Counted from the first letter of the stretch, positions 24,343 through 33,733 are shown. The stretch: DNA of 64,000 bases from JBNKVT01 sp050299335 (GCA_050299335.1 JBNKVT010000008.1:62001-126000); one strand, 5' to 3'. The notes: generated from the letters alone by a model not told the origin. Translations and numbers: made by a program.

Positions 24343-25305
24343 ATGAGTGTTGAACCACTGATTTACGCCCTGATCTTTGTCGGCGTCCTGTTCATGGTCG
24401 AAGGCATCTATCTTGTGGTGTTCGGCAAGTCGGTGCGGCTGGAATCCCGCGTCAACCGGCGGCTGGAGCTGCTGGAAAAGGGCGAAGACCCCGAAGACGT
24501 GCTGAACACGCTCCGCAAGGAACGCGAGCAGCATAACGAGACCAAGGGCTTGCCTCTGATGGCACCGCTGTCCGACCGGGCGGCCAAGGCCAATATCGCC
24601 TTCTCGCCCCCAGCGCTCGTGGTGGTGATGGCGGTGATCGGCTTCACCGCCTTCATCCTTCTGACCATCCTGACGTCGTCCTCGCTGGTAGTCCGGCTCG
24701 CCGTTGCGGTGGTGATGGGCTATGGCGCGGTCTATATGTGGCTGAACAACAAGGCGAAAAAGCGGATGGCGCTGTTCGAGGAACAGCTGCCCGACGCCGT
24801 GGAACTGATCGTGCGCTCCTTGCGTGTCGGACACCCGTTCTCGTCCGCGATCAACATCGTGGCGCAGGAAATGCCCGATCCGCTTGGCACCGAGTTCGGC
24901 ATGATTGCCGACGAAGCGACCTACGGCATGCCGGTGACTGAATCTCTCGACAAGATGGCGGCGCGGATCGACATCCAGGACGTGAAGTTCCTTGCTGTCG
25001 CCGTGTCTATCCAGAGCGGTACAGGGGGTAACCTCGCCGAGATCCTCGACGGTCTGGCCAAGGTGGTCCGCGCCCGCTTCAAGCTGTTCCGCCGCGTCAA
25101 GGCGATCACCGCCGAGGCACGCTGGTCCGGCTGGTTCCTGTCGATCTTCCCGATCGTGGCCCTGGTGGCGATCCAGCTGTTGCAGCCCGATTACTACGAT
25201 GACGTGAAAGACACGGCGGCCTTCGTGCCGGCGGCGATCGTCGTGGCCATTTTCCTCTTTGTGAACATCATCTTCATGCGGATGATGGTCAACATCAAGG
25301 TTTGA
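24343..25305 (+). CDS. tadB: Tad inner-membrane platform protein TadB
   Basis: The 320-residue GspF-family protein has N-terminal (6-27) and central helices (about 88-130) and a pair at the C-terminus. The GspF domain lies at about 150-290 (LPDAVELIVRSLRVGHPFSSA, EFGMIADEATYGMPVTESL and SIQSGTGGNLAEIL). With TadC it forms the inner-membrane platform on which CpaF acts. It is encoded 28 bases after cpaF, and tadC follows after 13 bases. Confidence 0.94.
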   Translation: MSVEPLIYALIFVGVLFMVEGIYLVVFGKSVRLESRVNRRLELLEKGEDPEDVLNTLRKEREQHNETKGLPLMAPLSDRAAKANIAFSPPALVVVMAVIGFTAFILLTILTSSSLVVRLAVAVVMGYGAVYMWLNNKAKKRMALFEEQLPDAVELIVRSLRVGHPFSSAINIVAQEMPDPLGTEFGMIADEATYGMPVTESLDKMAARIDIQDVKFLAVAVSIQSGTGGNLAEILDGLAKVVRARFKLFRRVKAITAEARWSGWFLSIFPIVALVAIQLLQPDYYDDVKDTAAFVPAAIVVAIFLFVNIIFMRMMVNIKV

Positions 25306-25318
25306 GGAGGAGACCGCC

Positions 25319-26311
25319 ATGGAAATGCTTGCACAAAGCTGGGCCTTCCTCAACGCCGCCTTCGGTCCTCTGACGTTGTTCTACGTGCTTGGGTTCTTCG
25401 GCACGGTGATGATCCTGATGTCCGCGCCGCTGGCCTTCAAGAAAAAGCCCGATCCTCTCAATCGCCTGAAGGGTTCGGCGGTGTCTGGTTTCGCCAGCGG
25501 CGGAAGCGAGCGTGGCGGGCAGCCAACGCAGCTGCGCTATTCCTCCGGCTCACAGACGATGGAGCGTTGGTCGGAAAAGATGGCCCCGACCAACCAGAAG
25601 GAATTCTCCGAGACCAGACTGAAACTGGTCCAGGCCGGGTACCGCGCCAAATCCGCGGTCGGCACCTTCCACCTGACCCGTTTCATTCTGGGTGTCGGCC
25701 TTCTGGCCTTCGGCACGCTGATCGTGTTCATCCGCCCCGGCGAGCCGAACCTGGTGTCCATCGTCCTGACCGTTCTGGTCCCGGGGCTGGCGGGCTATTT
25801 CCTGCCCAACTACTGGGTCGAACGCCGCCGCCAGCTACGCCAGGAGGACGTGACCAACGGCTTCCCCGACGCGCTTGATCTGATGCTGGTCTGCGTCGAG
25901 GCCGGTCAGTCCCTCGACCAGGCGATCCTGCGCGTGTCGGCCGAGGTGCAGAACGCCTATCCGACCCTTGCGGAGGAATTCGAGATTGTCTCCAACGAGA
26001 TGCGCGCCGGCAAGGACCGTGTCTCGGTGCTGCGCGACATGGCGGAACGCTGCGGGGTGTCGGACGTGTCGGCCTTCGTCACCGTGTTGATCCAGTCGGC
26101 GACCTTCGGGACCTCGATTTCGGACGCGCTCAGGGTCTATGCGTCGGAAATGCGTGACAAGCGGGTCATGCGGGCCGAGGAAAAGGCCAACCTCTTGCCA
26201 ACCAAGCTCACTCTTGGGACAATGATGTTCACGGTTCCGCCGTTGCTGATCATCCTCATTGGGCCCTCGATTTATGAAATCTCGACTTCGCTCGCCAACC
26301 TCAATCAGTAA
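25319..26311 (+). CDS. tadC: Tad inner-membrane platform protein TadC
   Basis: The 330-residue GspF-family protein is paralogous to TadB. It has helices at about 15-38, 115-160 and the C-terminus. The domain contains FPDALDLMLVCVEAGQSLDQAI, EFEIVSNEMRAGKDRVSVL and LIQSATFGTSISDALRVYA. It is the partner of TadB in the platform complex. The end overlaps the proposed start of the next gene by 38 bases. Confidence 0.94.
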   Translation: MEMLAQSWAFLNAAFGPLTLFYVLGFFGTVMILMSAPLAFKKKPDPLNRLKGSAVSGFASGGSERGGQPTQLRYSSGSQTMERWSEKMAPTNQKEFSETRLKLVQAGYRAKSAVGTFHLTRFILGVGLLAFGTLIVFIRPGEPNLVSIVLTVLVPGLAGYFLPNYWVERRRQLRQEDVTNGFPDALDLMLVCVEAGQSLDQAILRVSAEVQNAYPTLAEEFEIVSNEMRAGKDRVSVLRDMAERCGVSDVSAFVTVLIQSATFGTSISDALRVYASEMRDKRVMRAEEKANLLPTKLTLGTMMFTVPPLLIILIGPSIYEISTSLANLNQ

Positions 26312-26984
26312 GTCCGGAAAAGGGCTTGTCCCAGATGAAATCGGCCGTTGCCCCTGCGGGGGCGCGGTACCGGTTCGGCCCTCGGCAAGGCGTGCGCGCA
26401 TCGCGGAACTCACCTGGGGACGGGGTGCTGCCATCCGGCTGGCTCTCGCGGGGATCCTTGTGGCATCTGTGGCCGCCTGCGGAGACGGCCTGAGCCTTGA
26501 CCAGTCCGACCTGTCCCCCAATGAGAGGACGGGTGTGGCCGGAAACGACATTGACGGGTTGATCGTCGGGCACCGGCTGATGGAATCCGGCGAATACGAA
26601 CTGGCGCTGAGGAGCTATACCCGTACCATCCCCACGCTCGGCCCGACCGTGGATGTGCTCAGCGCCATCGGCTCGGCCAATCTCAAGCTGGGCAGGCTGG
26701 GACAGGCCGAGACCTATCTGCGCCAGGCGATCGAGGTGGACGCAAGTTTCGTGCCGGCCTGGAACAATCTCGGCGTCATTCTCATCAGCCGCGGAGAACT
26801 GTCCGAAGCCCGCGAGACCTTCCGGGTCGCCTATGGGCTCGACCGTGGGGAATCCACCGAAATACGCGACAATTTGCTGTTGGCCGAGCGAAAACTGGCA
26901 AATATAGAGCCCGAAATCGAAGATACCGCGAATTTCCGCTTGGTAAGACGTGGCTCGGGGCGCTATCTTCTCCTTGGCGAATAA
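26274..26984 (+). CDS. TadD-like TPR lipoprotein (start uncertain)
   Basis: The protein has TPR repeats (about 100-205 of the long form: YELALRSYTRTIPTLG, ANLKLGRLGQAETYLRQAIEVD and NNLGVILISRGELSEARETF). They lie behind a lipoprotein signal ALAGILVASVAAC whose cysteine codon is at 26478. TadD proteins are pilotins or scaffolds for secretin and pilus biogenesis. The only ATG in frame is 26274 inside tadC, giving an unusual hydrophilic stretch of about 50 residues before the signal. No ATG, GTG or TTG lies nearer, so either a rare start codon (for example ATC at 26433 behind GGGGACGGGG) is used or the N-terminus is atypical. Confidence 0.72.
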   Translation: MKSRLRSPTSISKSGKGLVPDEIGRCPCGGAVPVRPSARRARIAELTWGRGAAIRLALAGILVASVAACGDGLSLDQSDLSPNERTGVAGNDIDGLIVGHRLMESGEYELALRSYTRTIPTLGPTVDVLSAIGSANLKLGRLGQAETYLRQAIEVDASFVPAWNNLGVILISRGELSEARETFRVAYGLDRGESTEIRDNLLLAERKLANIEPEIEDTANFRLVRRGSGRYLLLGE

Positions 26985-27010
26985 AAAAACCGAGCAGAGG
27001 TAACAAGCCA

Positions 27011-27880
27011 ATGAATTACAGGAATTCCGCCCTCAGCGGGCTGATGGTCATGGGCGTTGTGACGCTCGCCGGATGCCAGGCCGACTACGACCGCGACCGA
27101 GAGGCCGCAATGGCGCTTGATGAGCTTAATGTTCTTGACGAAAGCGGGCTGACCGAACTGATGCTCGATTTCGCCGACCCCAACGAAGCCGTCGCCTATT
27201 TCCACCGCTCGCTGCTCGCCAATCCCGAGCGCGTCGATCTGAAACGCGGCCTCGGCAGTTCGCTTTTGCGGGCCAGGCGCGCCGACGAAGCTGTCGGCGT
27301 CTACACCGGAATGGAGCAGGCCGGGGAACTCGAACCCGACGATCGGCTGAAATTCGCCGAGGCGCTTATCCAGGCGAACGAATGGCAGCGGGCCAAGCAG
27401 CAGCTCGATCAGATCCCGCCAACGGTCGAGAATTTCGACCGTTACCGGCTGGAGGCGATGATCGCTGACTACCAGCACGAGTGGGAAAAGGCCGACAGTT
27501 TCTACGACACCGCCCGCAACCTGACCACCCGCCCGGCGGCGATCTACAACAACTGGGGCATCTCGAAACTGACGCGCGGCGACGAGACCGGGGCGGAAGA
27601 GAAATTCCGTCAGGCGATCGCCAACGACCCGGATTTCTTCTCGGCCAAGAACAACATGGCCATCGCCCGGGCCAAGCGCGGAAACTATGTCCTGCCAGTG
27701 GTGCCGATGTCCTCCGAGGAGCGCGCGCAGCTTTTGCACAATATCGCGCTGCAGGCGATCCGCAACGGCGATATCGACGAAGCCCGCGGGCTGCTGGAAG
27801 AGGCGGTGGACACCCATCCGCGCCACTTCCCCGAAGCGGCCGACAAGCTGGCCGCCCTGGAACAGGGTGTCGCTCGCTGA
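27011..27880 (+). CDS. tadD: TadD, TPR lipoprotein of the Tad system
   Basis: The 289-residue lipoprotein has lipobox LAGC (Cys22) and at least four TPR-like repeats between residues 55 and 230, including ANPERVDLKRGLGSSLLRARRADEAVGVY and NNWGISKLTRGDETGAEEKF. It probably assists assembly or outer-membrane placement of the CpaC secretin. It follows the other TPR lipoprotein by 26 bases and precedes the prepilin peptidase by 13 bases. Two consecutive TPR lipoproteins suggest duplication or a heteromeric scaffold. Confidence 0.9.
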   Translation: MNYRNSALSGLMVMGVVTLAGCQADYDRDREAAMALDELNVLDESGLTELMLDFADPNEAVAYFHRSLLANPERVDLKRGLGSSLLRARRADEAVGVYTGMEQAGELEPDDRLKFAEALIQANEWQRAKQQLDQIPPTVENFDRYRLEAMIADYQHEWEKADSFYDTARNLTTRPAAIYNNWGISKLTRGDETGAEEKFRQAIANDPDFFSAKNNMAIARAKRGNYVLPVVPMSSEERAQLLHNIALQAIRNGDIDEARGLLEEAVDTHPRHFPEAADKLAALEQGVAR

Positions 27881-27893
27881 CGTGGCCGGGGCA

Positions 27894-28400
27894 ATGGAAG
27901 CCTACGCCCCCGTCGCCCTTCTGGGCCTTGCCGCGCCGTTCACACTCTGGGCGGCGTGGTGCGATGTCCGCACCATGCGCATCCCCAACGAGATCAGCGT
28001 CTATGCCGGTCTCGTCTTCATCCTGGCGATGCCCTTCTTCCTCTCCTTCGAAAGCTACGGTTTCCGCGTTGCTGTCGGCGGCTGGGTTCTGGTCGCGGGA
28101 TTCATCCTCAACGCATTGGGCCTTCTGGGCGGCGGCGACGCGAAATTCGCCACTGTCATGGCGCCCTTCGTGACGCCGGGACAGTATATCTACCTGCTGA
28201 TGGCCTATCTCGCCTCGATCCTGGTCTGTTTCGTCTTCCTGAGACTGCTACAGTTCGTCGCCCAACGGCGGGGCATCCTCCAGGACTGGAAATCCTTCTC
28301 CGCCGGGCGAAAATTCCCCATGGGCCTGCCGATCGCCGTCACCATGCTGGTCTATCTCGGCGCCAATGCCGTCGGGGTCATTCCAGGCGGAAGACTGTAA
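27894..28400 (+). CDS. cpaA: Prepilin peptidase CpaA (TadV)
   Basis: The 168-residue integral membrane aspartic peptidase of family A24 processes the Flp prepilins. The two catalytic aspartates are in WCDVRTMRIPN (about residue 23) and GGGDAKF (about residue 82, the GxGDxK motif). It is the short type without the methyltransferase domain, as usual for Tad systems. Start at ATG 27894 is preferred because it places the first helix at the N-terminus; GTG codons at 27882 and 27867 are alternatives. The 3' end overlaps the convergent membrane protein gene by 23 bases. Confidence 0.9.
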   Translation: MEAYAPVALLGLAAPFTLWAAWCDVRTMRIPNEISVYAGLVFILAMPFFLSFESYGFRVAVGGWVLVAGFILNALGLLGGGDAKFATVMAPFVTPGQYIYLLMAYLASILVCFVFLRLLQFVAQRRGILQDWKSFSAGRKFPMGLPIAVTMLVYLGANAVGVIPGGRL

Positions 28401-30006
28401 CGCTCGAGGTCTGGCCGACCAGCCGCGCATTCTGGCCGCTGTCCTCTATCGCCGTCAGCATCGCCTTTCGGGTGTTCAGCTTGACCGGACAGGCCGGCAC
28501 GGCCAGATACCCGGCACCGACCGAGGCGATATCACCGCCGTAATACCATGGCTGTACGCCGTTTTTCGACCGGCTGAAATCGCCGAAGAGCCACAGATAC
28601 TGGCCGAAATCCGCCAGTATCACCTCCTGACCCTCCAGTTCCGGCATGGCTGCGAGATCGCTGACGATCAGCAACATCTCGGTCACCGCCCCCTGGTAGA
28701 GCCGGCAGGAAGGAAACGCGACCCCACCGAACGAGATCTCGCCGGGAAGCGGTGCGGGCGTGTCGGCGGCGGCCCCGTTTGCCGGCGTCCCCGACAGGCC
28801 TGGTGCCCGGATCGGCATGGCCCCCATCGGCTCGTCGAGCATGCCGGACAGGATCAGAACGTCGCGACCGACCTCCGGGGGAAAAAGCGGCGCCAGTCTG
28901 GCCTGACCCGCCGTAACCGGCCTAAGCGGGCTTTTGAGGATATTGAGCGCGCTCGGTGCCGCAAAGACCGCGAGACCGGCGGCCAGAAGCAGCCCGGCCT
29001 GCCGATGCGGGGTTTCGGTGCCGTCGCTCCGCATGGCGACCACGCTGGCGAGGAGTGCAAAGAGGAGCGCCCATTTCGGGTCGTTGCCCCAGTTCTGGTA
29101 GGTGACATAGACAAGCCCCGCACCGAGAACAATGCCCAAAAGCCCCTCGCGATGCGCCCCGGATTTGCGCCATAGAACGATCGTCGCGAACAGGAGCAGG
29201 GTGCCCGGAACCATCGCCGGGGTTGCAATCATCTCGGATAACCCAAGCCCCGGTCGTGGACGGATCGCGCTGCCGGCAACCAGAAGCAGGTCGTTTGCGT
29301 AGTCGAGCAGGTATCCCGGATACCCCGCCGCCGCCGTGATCAGGGCAAGGGTTACGAGCCCCGAGACTGCGGCGGCGGCCAGAGTGCCGAATTTCCGGTC
29401 GACCAGCAGCGCCAGCAGCACGAAAGGTGCCAGCCCAAGGAAGAATGTCACCTTGATGCCCACGAGCAGGCCCATCATCGCCCCGAGGACTACCCCGTCG
29501 AGCAGCGGGCGCCGACGGGCTTCGCTCGGGGGCAGCATGACCTGCACGGCAATCAGGAATGTCAGTGCCCAGCCCCAACGGTTGTAATACATGAAGATCG
29601 AGCTTGTGGGATCGCTGCCACCATAGACCAGGGCGCAGATTAGGCCCGCCACATAGAGGGCAAACCCGTAGCGCGGCCATCCCGACAGGCGGCTGAGGCT
29701 GACCCAGAGGATCGCCGGCGCGAGCGTCGCCAGCACCAGAACCTGGCCAAGCAGGAAGGCCCGGCCCGGCCCCAGTCCGGCATCGAGCAGGAGCGACGCG
29801 GGCAGGATGCTCAGCACCCCGAGCGGCGTGGAGAAGTCCCGCCCCGGCGCATCTCCCGCGTGCATCCGGAAGGCAAGGTCGATGGCGTGGATCGTGTCGC
29901 CGACATAGGTCGCGATCACCAGCCCGGGCGACAGCAGATGCAACAGGGCATAGATCCCGCTGAGGCCCAAAAGAAAAAGCGTGAAATTGAGGTCGGAACG
30001 GGTCAT
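28378..30006 (-). CDS. Large polytopic membrane protein, GT39/ArnT-like glycosyltransferase candidate
   Basis: The product has about 542 residues, 10-12 predicted transmembrane helices in the first 390 residues and a C-terminal periplasmic domain of about 150 residues. The early periplasmic loop has VGDTIHAIDLAFRMHAGDAPGRDFSTPLG, with acidic residues placed as in GT-C enzymes that use polyprenyl-phosphate sugars. I cannot prove a family by eye. It could glycosylate surface proteins such as the adjacent pilins or a surface lipid. The start at 30006 (MTRSDLNFTLFLL) leads directly into the first helix. It is convergent with and overlapping cpaA, and divergent from the AAA ATPase. Confidence 0.65.
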   Translation of the reverse strand: MTRSDLNFTLFLLGLSGIYALLHLLSPGLVIATYVGDTIHAIDLAFRMHAGDAPGRDFSTPLGVLSILPASLLLDAGLGPGRAFLLGQVLVLATLAPAILWVSLSRLSGWPRYGFALYVAGLICALVYGGSDPTSSIFMYYNRWGWALTFLIAVQVMLPPSEARRRPLLDGVVLGAMMGLLVGIKVTFFLGLAPFVLLALLVDRKFGTLAAAAVSGLVTLALITAAAGYPGYLLDYANDLLLVAGSAIRPRPGLGLSEMIATPAMVPGTLLLFATIVLWRKSGAHREGLLGIVLGAGLVYVTYQNWGNDPKWALLFALLASVVAMRSDGTETPHRQAGLLLAAGLAVFAAPSALNILKSPLRPVTAGQARLAPLFPPEVGRDVLILSGMLDEPMGAMPIRAPGLSGTPANGAAADTPAPLPGEISFGGVAFPSCRLYQGAVTEMLLIVSDLAAMPELEGQEVILADFGQYLWLFGDFSRSKNGVQPWYYGGDIASVGAGYLAVPACPVKLNTRKAMLTAIEDSGQNARLVGQTSSVTVFRLE

Positions 30007-30133
30007 ACTGCGCGCGATAACGGATTGTGCTCGGAGCACAATGCACGGTGCAGTGTCCGAAGGAAGGCTCAACACCCTTTTTTGGCCGGAATTCGGCGCT
30101 TAGTGTGCGTAAAACCATAACCCGAGGTCATTC

Positions 30134-31438
30134 ATGAACGACATGGCGTCCCCCCCCCCATCCGATTTCGCGCCGGTTGCCCCCCTGCGGATCGAGGAGA
30201 CCGGTCTTGAAATCGTGCTGATGCGCGACATTCTTCTCAAGACCATCTTCCGTCGTTCGCTCACCACCCTGTCCGAGATCGCCAAGGCGCTCTGCATCAA
30301 CCCGCCCATCGCCCAGGAGCTGATCGAGATCTGCCGGGGCAACAACCTTCTGGAAACGCTCGGGCTGTTGACCGGCTCGGAGAATTCCGAACTGCGCTAC
30401 CAGCTGACCGACAGCGGCAAGCAGCGGGCCCTCGATGCGCTGACCCAGTCGGAATATTACGGCGCCCTGCCGGTCCCGCTGGAGGATTACTGGAAACAGA
30501 CCGCGCGCCAATCCATCGGCGACGCCGTCATCACCCAGCAGCGGCTGGAGGAGGCGATGTCGCATCTGGTGCTGCCTGCGGGCATGCTGGACGCGTTGGG
30601 ACCGGCGGTGAACTCGGGCCGGTCGGTGCTGCTTTACGGTCCGCCGGGGAACGGGAAATCCTCGATCTCGAACGGGATCCGCGATGCGCTGGGCGACAGT
30701 ATCTATGTACCGCTCTTTCTTGAATATGGCGGTCAGGTGATTTCGGTCTATGACCCGATCGTCCACACGCTGACCAATATGGGCAAGAAGAACACCGGTG
30801 CGCTCCGCCGCGAGGGGGCCAATTTCGACGAGCGCTATGTGCTCTGCCGCCGTCCCTCGGTGATGACCGGCGGTGAATTGACCCTCGACATGCTCGACCT
30901 CAACTACAACAAGGTCTCGCGCACCTACCAGGCGCCGTTGCAGCTGAAGGCCACCGGTGGCGTGTTCATCGTCGACGACCTTGGCCGTCAGCAGGAACCG
31001 CCGCAGGCGCTGATCAACCGCTGGATCGTGCCGATGGAAAGCTCCTTCGACATTCTCTCGTTGCAGTCGGGCCAGAAATTCATGGTGCCCTTCGACACGC
31101 TGGTGATCTTTTCGACCAACTTCGCGCCTTCGGAAATGTTCGACGGCGCGGCGCTGCGTCGTATCTACTACAAGATCAAGGTCGACAATCCGAACCGGGA
31201 GGATTTCATCAAGGTCTTCGTCAAGACCGCGCGCCACTACAAGCTGCGCCCGGAAGAGGACGTGATGACGCATCTGTTGAAGACCAAATATCCGTCGGTC
31301 GACAACCAGTTCGCCTCGTATCATGCGCCGTTTCTGATCGACCAGATGCTGTCCATCGCCGAATATGAAGGGCTTGAGCGCAAGATGACCATCCCGCTGG
31401 TCGACCGCGCCTGGGAGAACCTCTTCATCGACGAATAG
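30134..31438 (+). CDS. AAA-family ATPase with N-terminal winged-helix-like region
   Basis: The 434-residue cytosolic protein has a helical N-terminal region (about 20-125) with the look of a winged helix (LTTLSEIAKALCINPPIAQELIEICRGNNLLETLG, LRYQLTDSGKQRA). A AAA domain follows: Walker A GPPGNGKS at 169-176, Walker B GVFIVDD at 276-282, sensor-1 STN at 327-329 and arginines RR at 342-343. Proteins of this type accompany Tad loci in alphaproteobacteria, often annotated simply as ATPase. A regulatory or pilus-assembly remodelling role is inference. GAGGT precedes the ATG. Confidence 0.8.
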   Translation: MNDMASPPPSDFAPVAPLRIEETGLEIVLMRDILLKTIFRRSLTTLSEIAKALCINPPIAQELIEICRGNNLLETLGLLTGSENSELRYQLTDSGKQRALDALTQSEYYGALPVPLEDYWKQTARQSIGDAVITQQRLEEAMSHLVLPAGMLDALGPAVNSGRSVLLYGPPGNGKSSISNGIRDALGDSIYVPLFLEYGGQVISVYDPIVHTLTNMGKKNTGALRREGANFDERYVLCRRPSVMTGGELTLDMLDLNYNKVSRTYQAPLQLKATGGVFIVDDLGRQQEPPQALINRWIVPMESSFDILSLQSGQKFMVPFDTLVIFSTNFAPSEMFDGAALRRIYYKIKVDNPNREDFIKVFVKTARHYKLRPEEDVMTHLLKTKYPSVDNQFASYHAPFLIDQMLSIAEYEGLERKMTIPLVDRAWENLFIDE

Positions 31439-31551
31439 GCGCGGGCTGGAGGCAGCGCCGGCGCCTCGCCCGCCGTTTCAGGCAAGGCGGCACCGGTGCG
31501 CGCTGTGGGGTCCCTGCCGGGACTCGTCCTTGTCACAGGCCGCGTTTCACA

Positions 31552-33717
31552 TCAGCCATGCGCCTGGTATGGGGCCGGTTCGCCAAGCTGGAACTCGGTC
31601 TCGGGCCCGTCCAGCCAGGCCTTGAACCTGTCGAACGGCATGGGCCGCGCCATCAGGAAGCCCTGGGCCGAAGTGCAGCGGCTGGCCTTGAGGAAGGCCC
31701 ATTGGTCGGGGGTCTCGATCCCTTCGGCCACCACGTCGAGATGCAGCGCCAGCGCCATGTCCATGATCGTTGACAGAAGGCTTTCGGCATGGGGATCGCT
31801 GCCGATCCCGTCGAGAAGGCTCTTGTCGATCTTCAGGGTCTGGAACTCCAGCCGCTTCAGCCGGTCGAGATTGGAGTAGCCCATGCCAAAATCGTCCACC
31901 GCGAAGGATATCCCCATGCCGCGCAGCTTGCGCAACTGGGCGCCGAAGGCCTCGTTGTCGGACATGGCGGTGTTCTCGGTGATCTCCAGTTCCAGAAGCC
32001 GCGGATCGAAGCCGGTCTCCTTCACCACGTCGCGAAGCCAGGCGGCAAAGCCCGGATTCTCGACCTCGTCCACCGAGACGTTGACCGCAATACATTGCCG
32101 CCGCCGCTGCATCTGCGGGATCTGGGCCATGCTGACAAGGGTACGGCGCAGGATCAGCCGACCGATCTGCGGCATCAGTCCGATCTGTTCGGCTACCGGC
32201 AGGAAGTCACCCGGGTTCAGCAGCCCACGCTCGGGATGGCGCCAGCGGACCAGGGTCTCGGCCCCGCTCATCTGCCCGGAGCGGACGTCGAATTGCGGCT
32301 GGAAATAGAGCTCGAACTGGTCCTTTTCCACCGCCAGATGCAGTTCGCGCTCCAGAAGCGTCCGCTGCGCCTCGATCTGGTGGATATTGGCGTCGAAGAA
32401 CCGGTAGGTGTTCCGCCCCGCCTCCTTGGCCTGGTACATGGCGATATCGGCGAGTTTCAGGAGATCGGGCTGGGTTTCGGCATGGCAGGGGAAGAGGGCG
32501 ACCCCGACGCTGGTCGAGGTCCTGATCTCGCGCCGGTCGAGGGAGAAGGGCGCCACCATGGCCTCGACGATGCTTTCGGCGATCAGTTCGGCTTCTTCGG
32601 TCAGGGCTATGTCGGGCAGGATGATGGTGAATTCGTCGCCGCCAAGCCGGGCGACCACCGCATCGAATCCAGCCCGAACGCTGCGCTCGGGCCGGTCGAG
32701 ATCGGCGCCCGGCAGGCTCCGGCCCGAGGCCTTGAGCCGGTCGCGCAACCGGTCGGCAAACCCGCTCAGCAACCGGTCGCCCATATGATGGCCGAACGTG
32801 TCATTGGTCCGTTTGAAATTGTCGAGATCGAGGAACATCAGCGCCAGATGCCGGTCCTTGCGACGGGTCTCTTCCAGCATCAGGCCGAGATATTCGGTGA
32901 ACCAGACCCTGTTCGGCAGCCCGGTCAGCCCGTCCACATAGGCTAGAGTATGCACCTCGCGCATATTGGTCTGCAGCTTGTCGAGCATGATCGAGAAGGA
33001 CCGCGCCAGCACCTCCAACTCGTCATTGGATTTCAGTTCGATCACCTGGTCGAGATTGCCCAGCGCGGCCTCTTCGGTGGCCCGCGTCAGTGCCTTCAGC
33101 GGTTTCGAGACTCGCCGCCCGACCACCACCGCCCAAAGGATCCCGCCGATCCCGAACAGCGCGCCGAGCAGGAGGTTGCGCCTCCAGACCGTGTCGATTT
33201 CGTGATCGAAGGGCGCCACGAGCAGCCCGAAACGGACAGTGCCGAAATACTCGGTGCCGATCCTTATCGGCACGGCGTAATGCTCCACAGCTCCTTCGCG
33301 ACGGGTTTCGGTCCGGTCCGAGGCGCGGGCCCGCTCGGCCAGCGGGTCCTCGACGATGGTCAGGAAGGACGACGACGCGTTGGACCCGCCATTGACCAGC
33401 TCGACCCCGGCCTCGTCGAGGAAATAGATGTAATCGACATCCGGCTGGCCATAGAGTTCCTCATAGATGATGTCCAGCTCTGCAGGGCGCAGTTCGACGA
33501 GATAGGGCAGCGAGACCTCGACCGCCAGCTTGCCGAGATGGGCGGCCCGCATCTCGCGCCGATCGCTGACCAATTCCAGCTGGATGATGAGATTGTTGAG
33601 AAGGGCGGCGGCGACGAAAACCGCGATCAGCGTGCCGAACAGGAAGGACAACCGACGGCCGAGGCCAAAGGTTGCCGCCCTGTAGGCGCGTCGGAGGATC
33701 GATTTCAAAAGCCGCAT
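31552..33717 (-). CDS. Membrane-bound GGDEF-EAL protein (c-di-GMP synthesis and breakdown)
   Basis: The 721-residue protein has a transmembrane helix (about 22-45), a periplasmic sensor of about 135 residues, a second helix (184-203), HAMP (203-257), GGDEF (about 260-450) and EAL (about 460-705). The cyclase motif is intact (ARLGGDEF). A 20-residue polar insertion precedes it (SGRSLPGADLDRPERSVR). In the EAL domain the signature reads ETL instead of EAL, but the other metal ligands and catalytic residues are visible (AVNVS, LEITE, VDDFGMGYS, LKIDKSLL and VAEGIET), so it may be active. It lies 16 bases downstream of a PhnD-type binding-protein gene, which suggests that the periplasmic domain senses the loaded binding protein. 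Confidence 0.92.
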   Translation of the reverse strand: MRLLKSILRRAYRAATFGLGRRLSFLFGTLIAVFVAAALLNNLIIQLELVSDRREMRAAHLGKLAVEVSLPYLVELRPAELDIIYEELYGQPDVDYIYFLDEAGVELVNGGSNASSSFLTIVEDPLAERARASDRTETRREGAVEHYAVPIRIGTEYFGTVRFGLLVAPFDHEIDTVWRRNLLLGALFGIGGILWAVVVGRRVSKPLKALTRATEEAALGNLDQVIELKSNDELEVLARSFSIMLDKLQTNMREVHTLAYVDGLTGLPNRVWFTEYLGLMLEETRRKDRHLALMFLDLDNFKRTNDTFGHHMGDRLLSGFADRLRDRLKASGRSLPGADLDRPERSVRAGFDAVVARLGGDEFTIILPDIALTEEAELIAESIVEAMVAPFSLDRREIRTSTSVGVALFPCHAETQPDLLKLADIAMYQAKEAGRNTYRFFDANIHQIEAQRTLLERELHLAVEKDQFELYFQPQFDVRSGQMSGAETLVRWRHPERGLLNPGDFLPVAEQIGLMPQIGRLILRRTLVSMAQIPQMQRRRQCIAVNVSVDEVENPGFAAWLRDVVKETGFDPRLLELEITENTAMSDNEAFGAQLRKLRGMGISFAVDDFGMGYSNLDRLKRLEFQTLKIDKSLLDGIGSDPHAESLLSTIMDMALALHLDVVAEGIETPDQWAFLKASRCTSAQGFLMARPMPFDRFKAWLDGPETEFQLGEPAPYQAHG

Positions 33718-33733
33718 GTCCCTGCCCCGGAAT

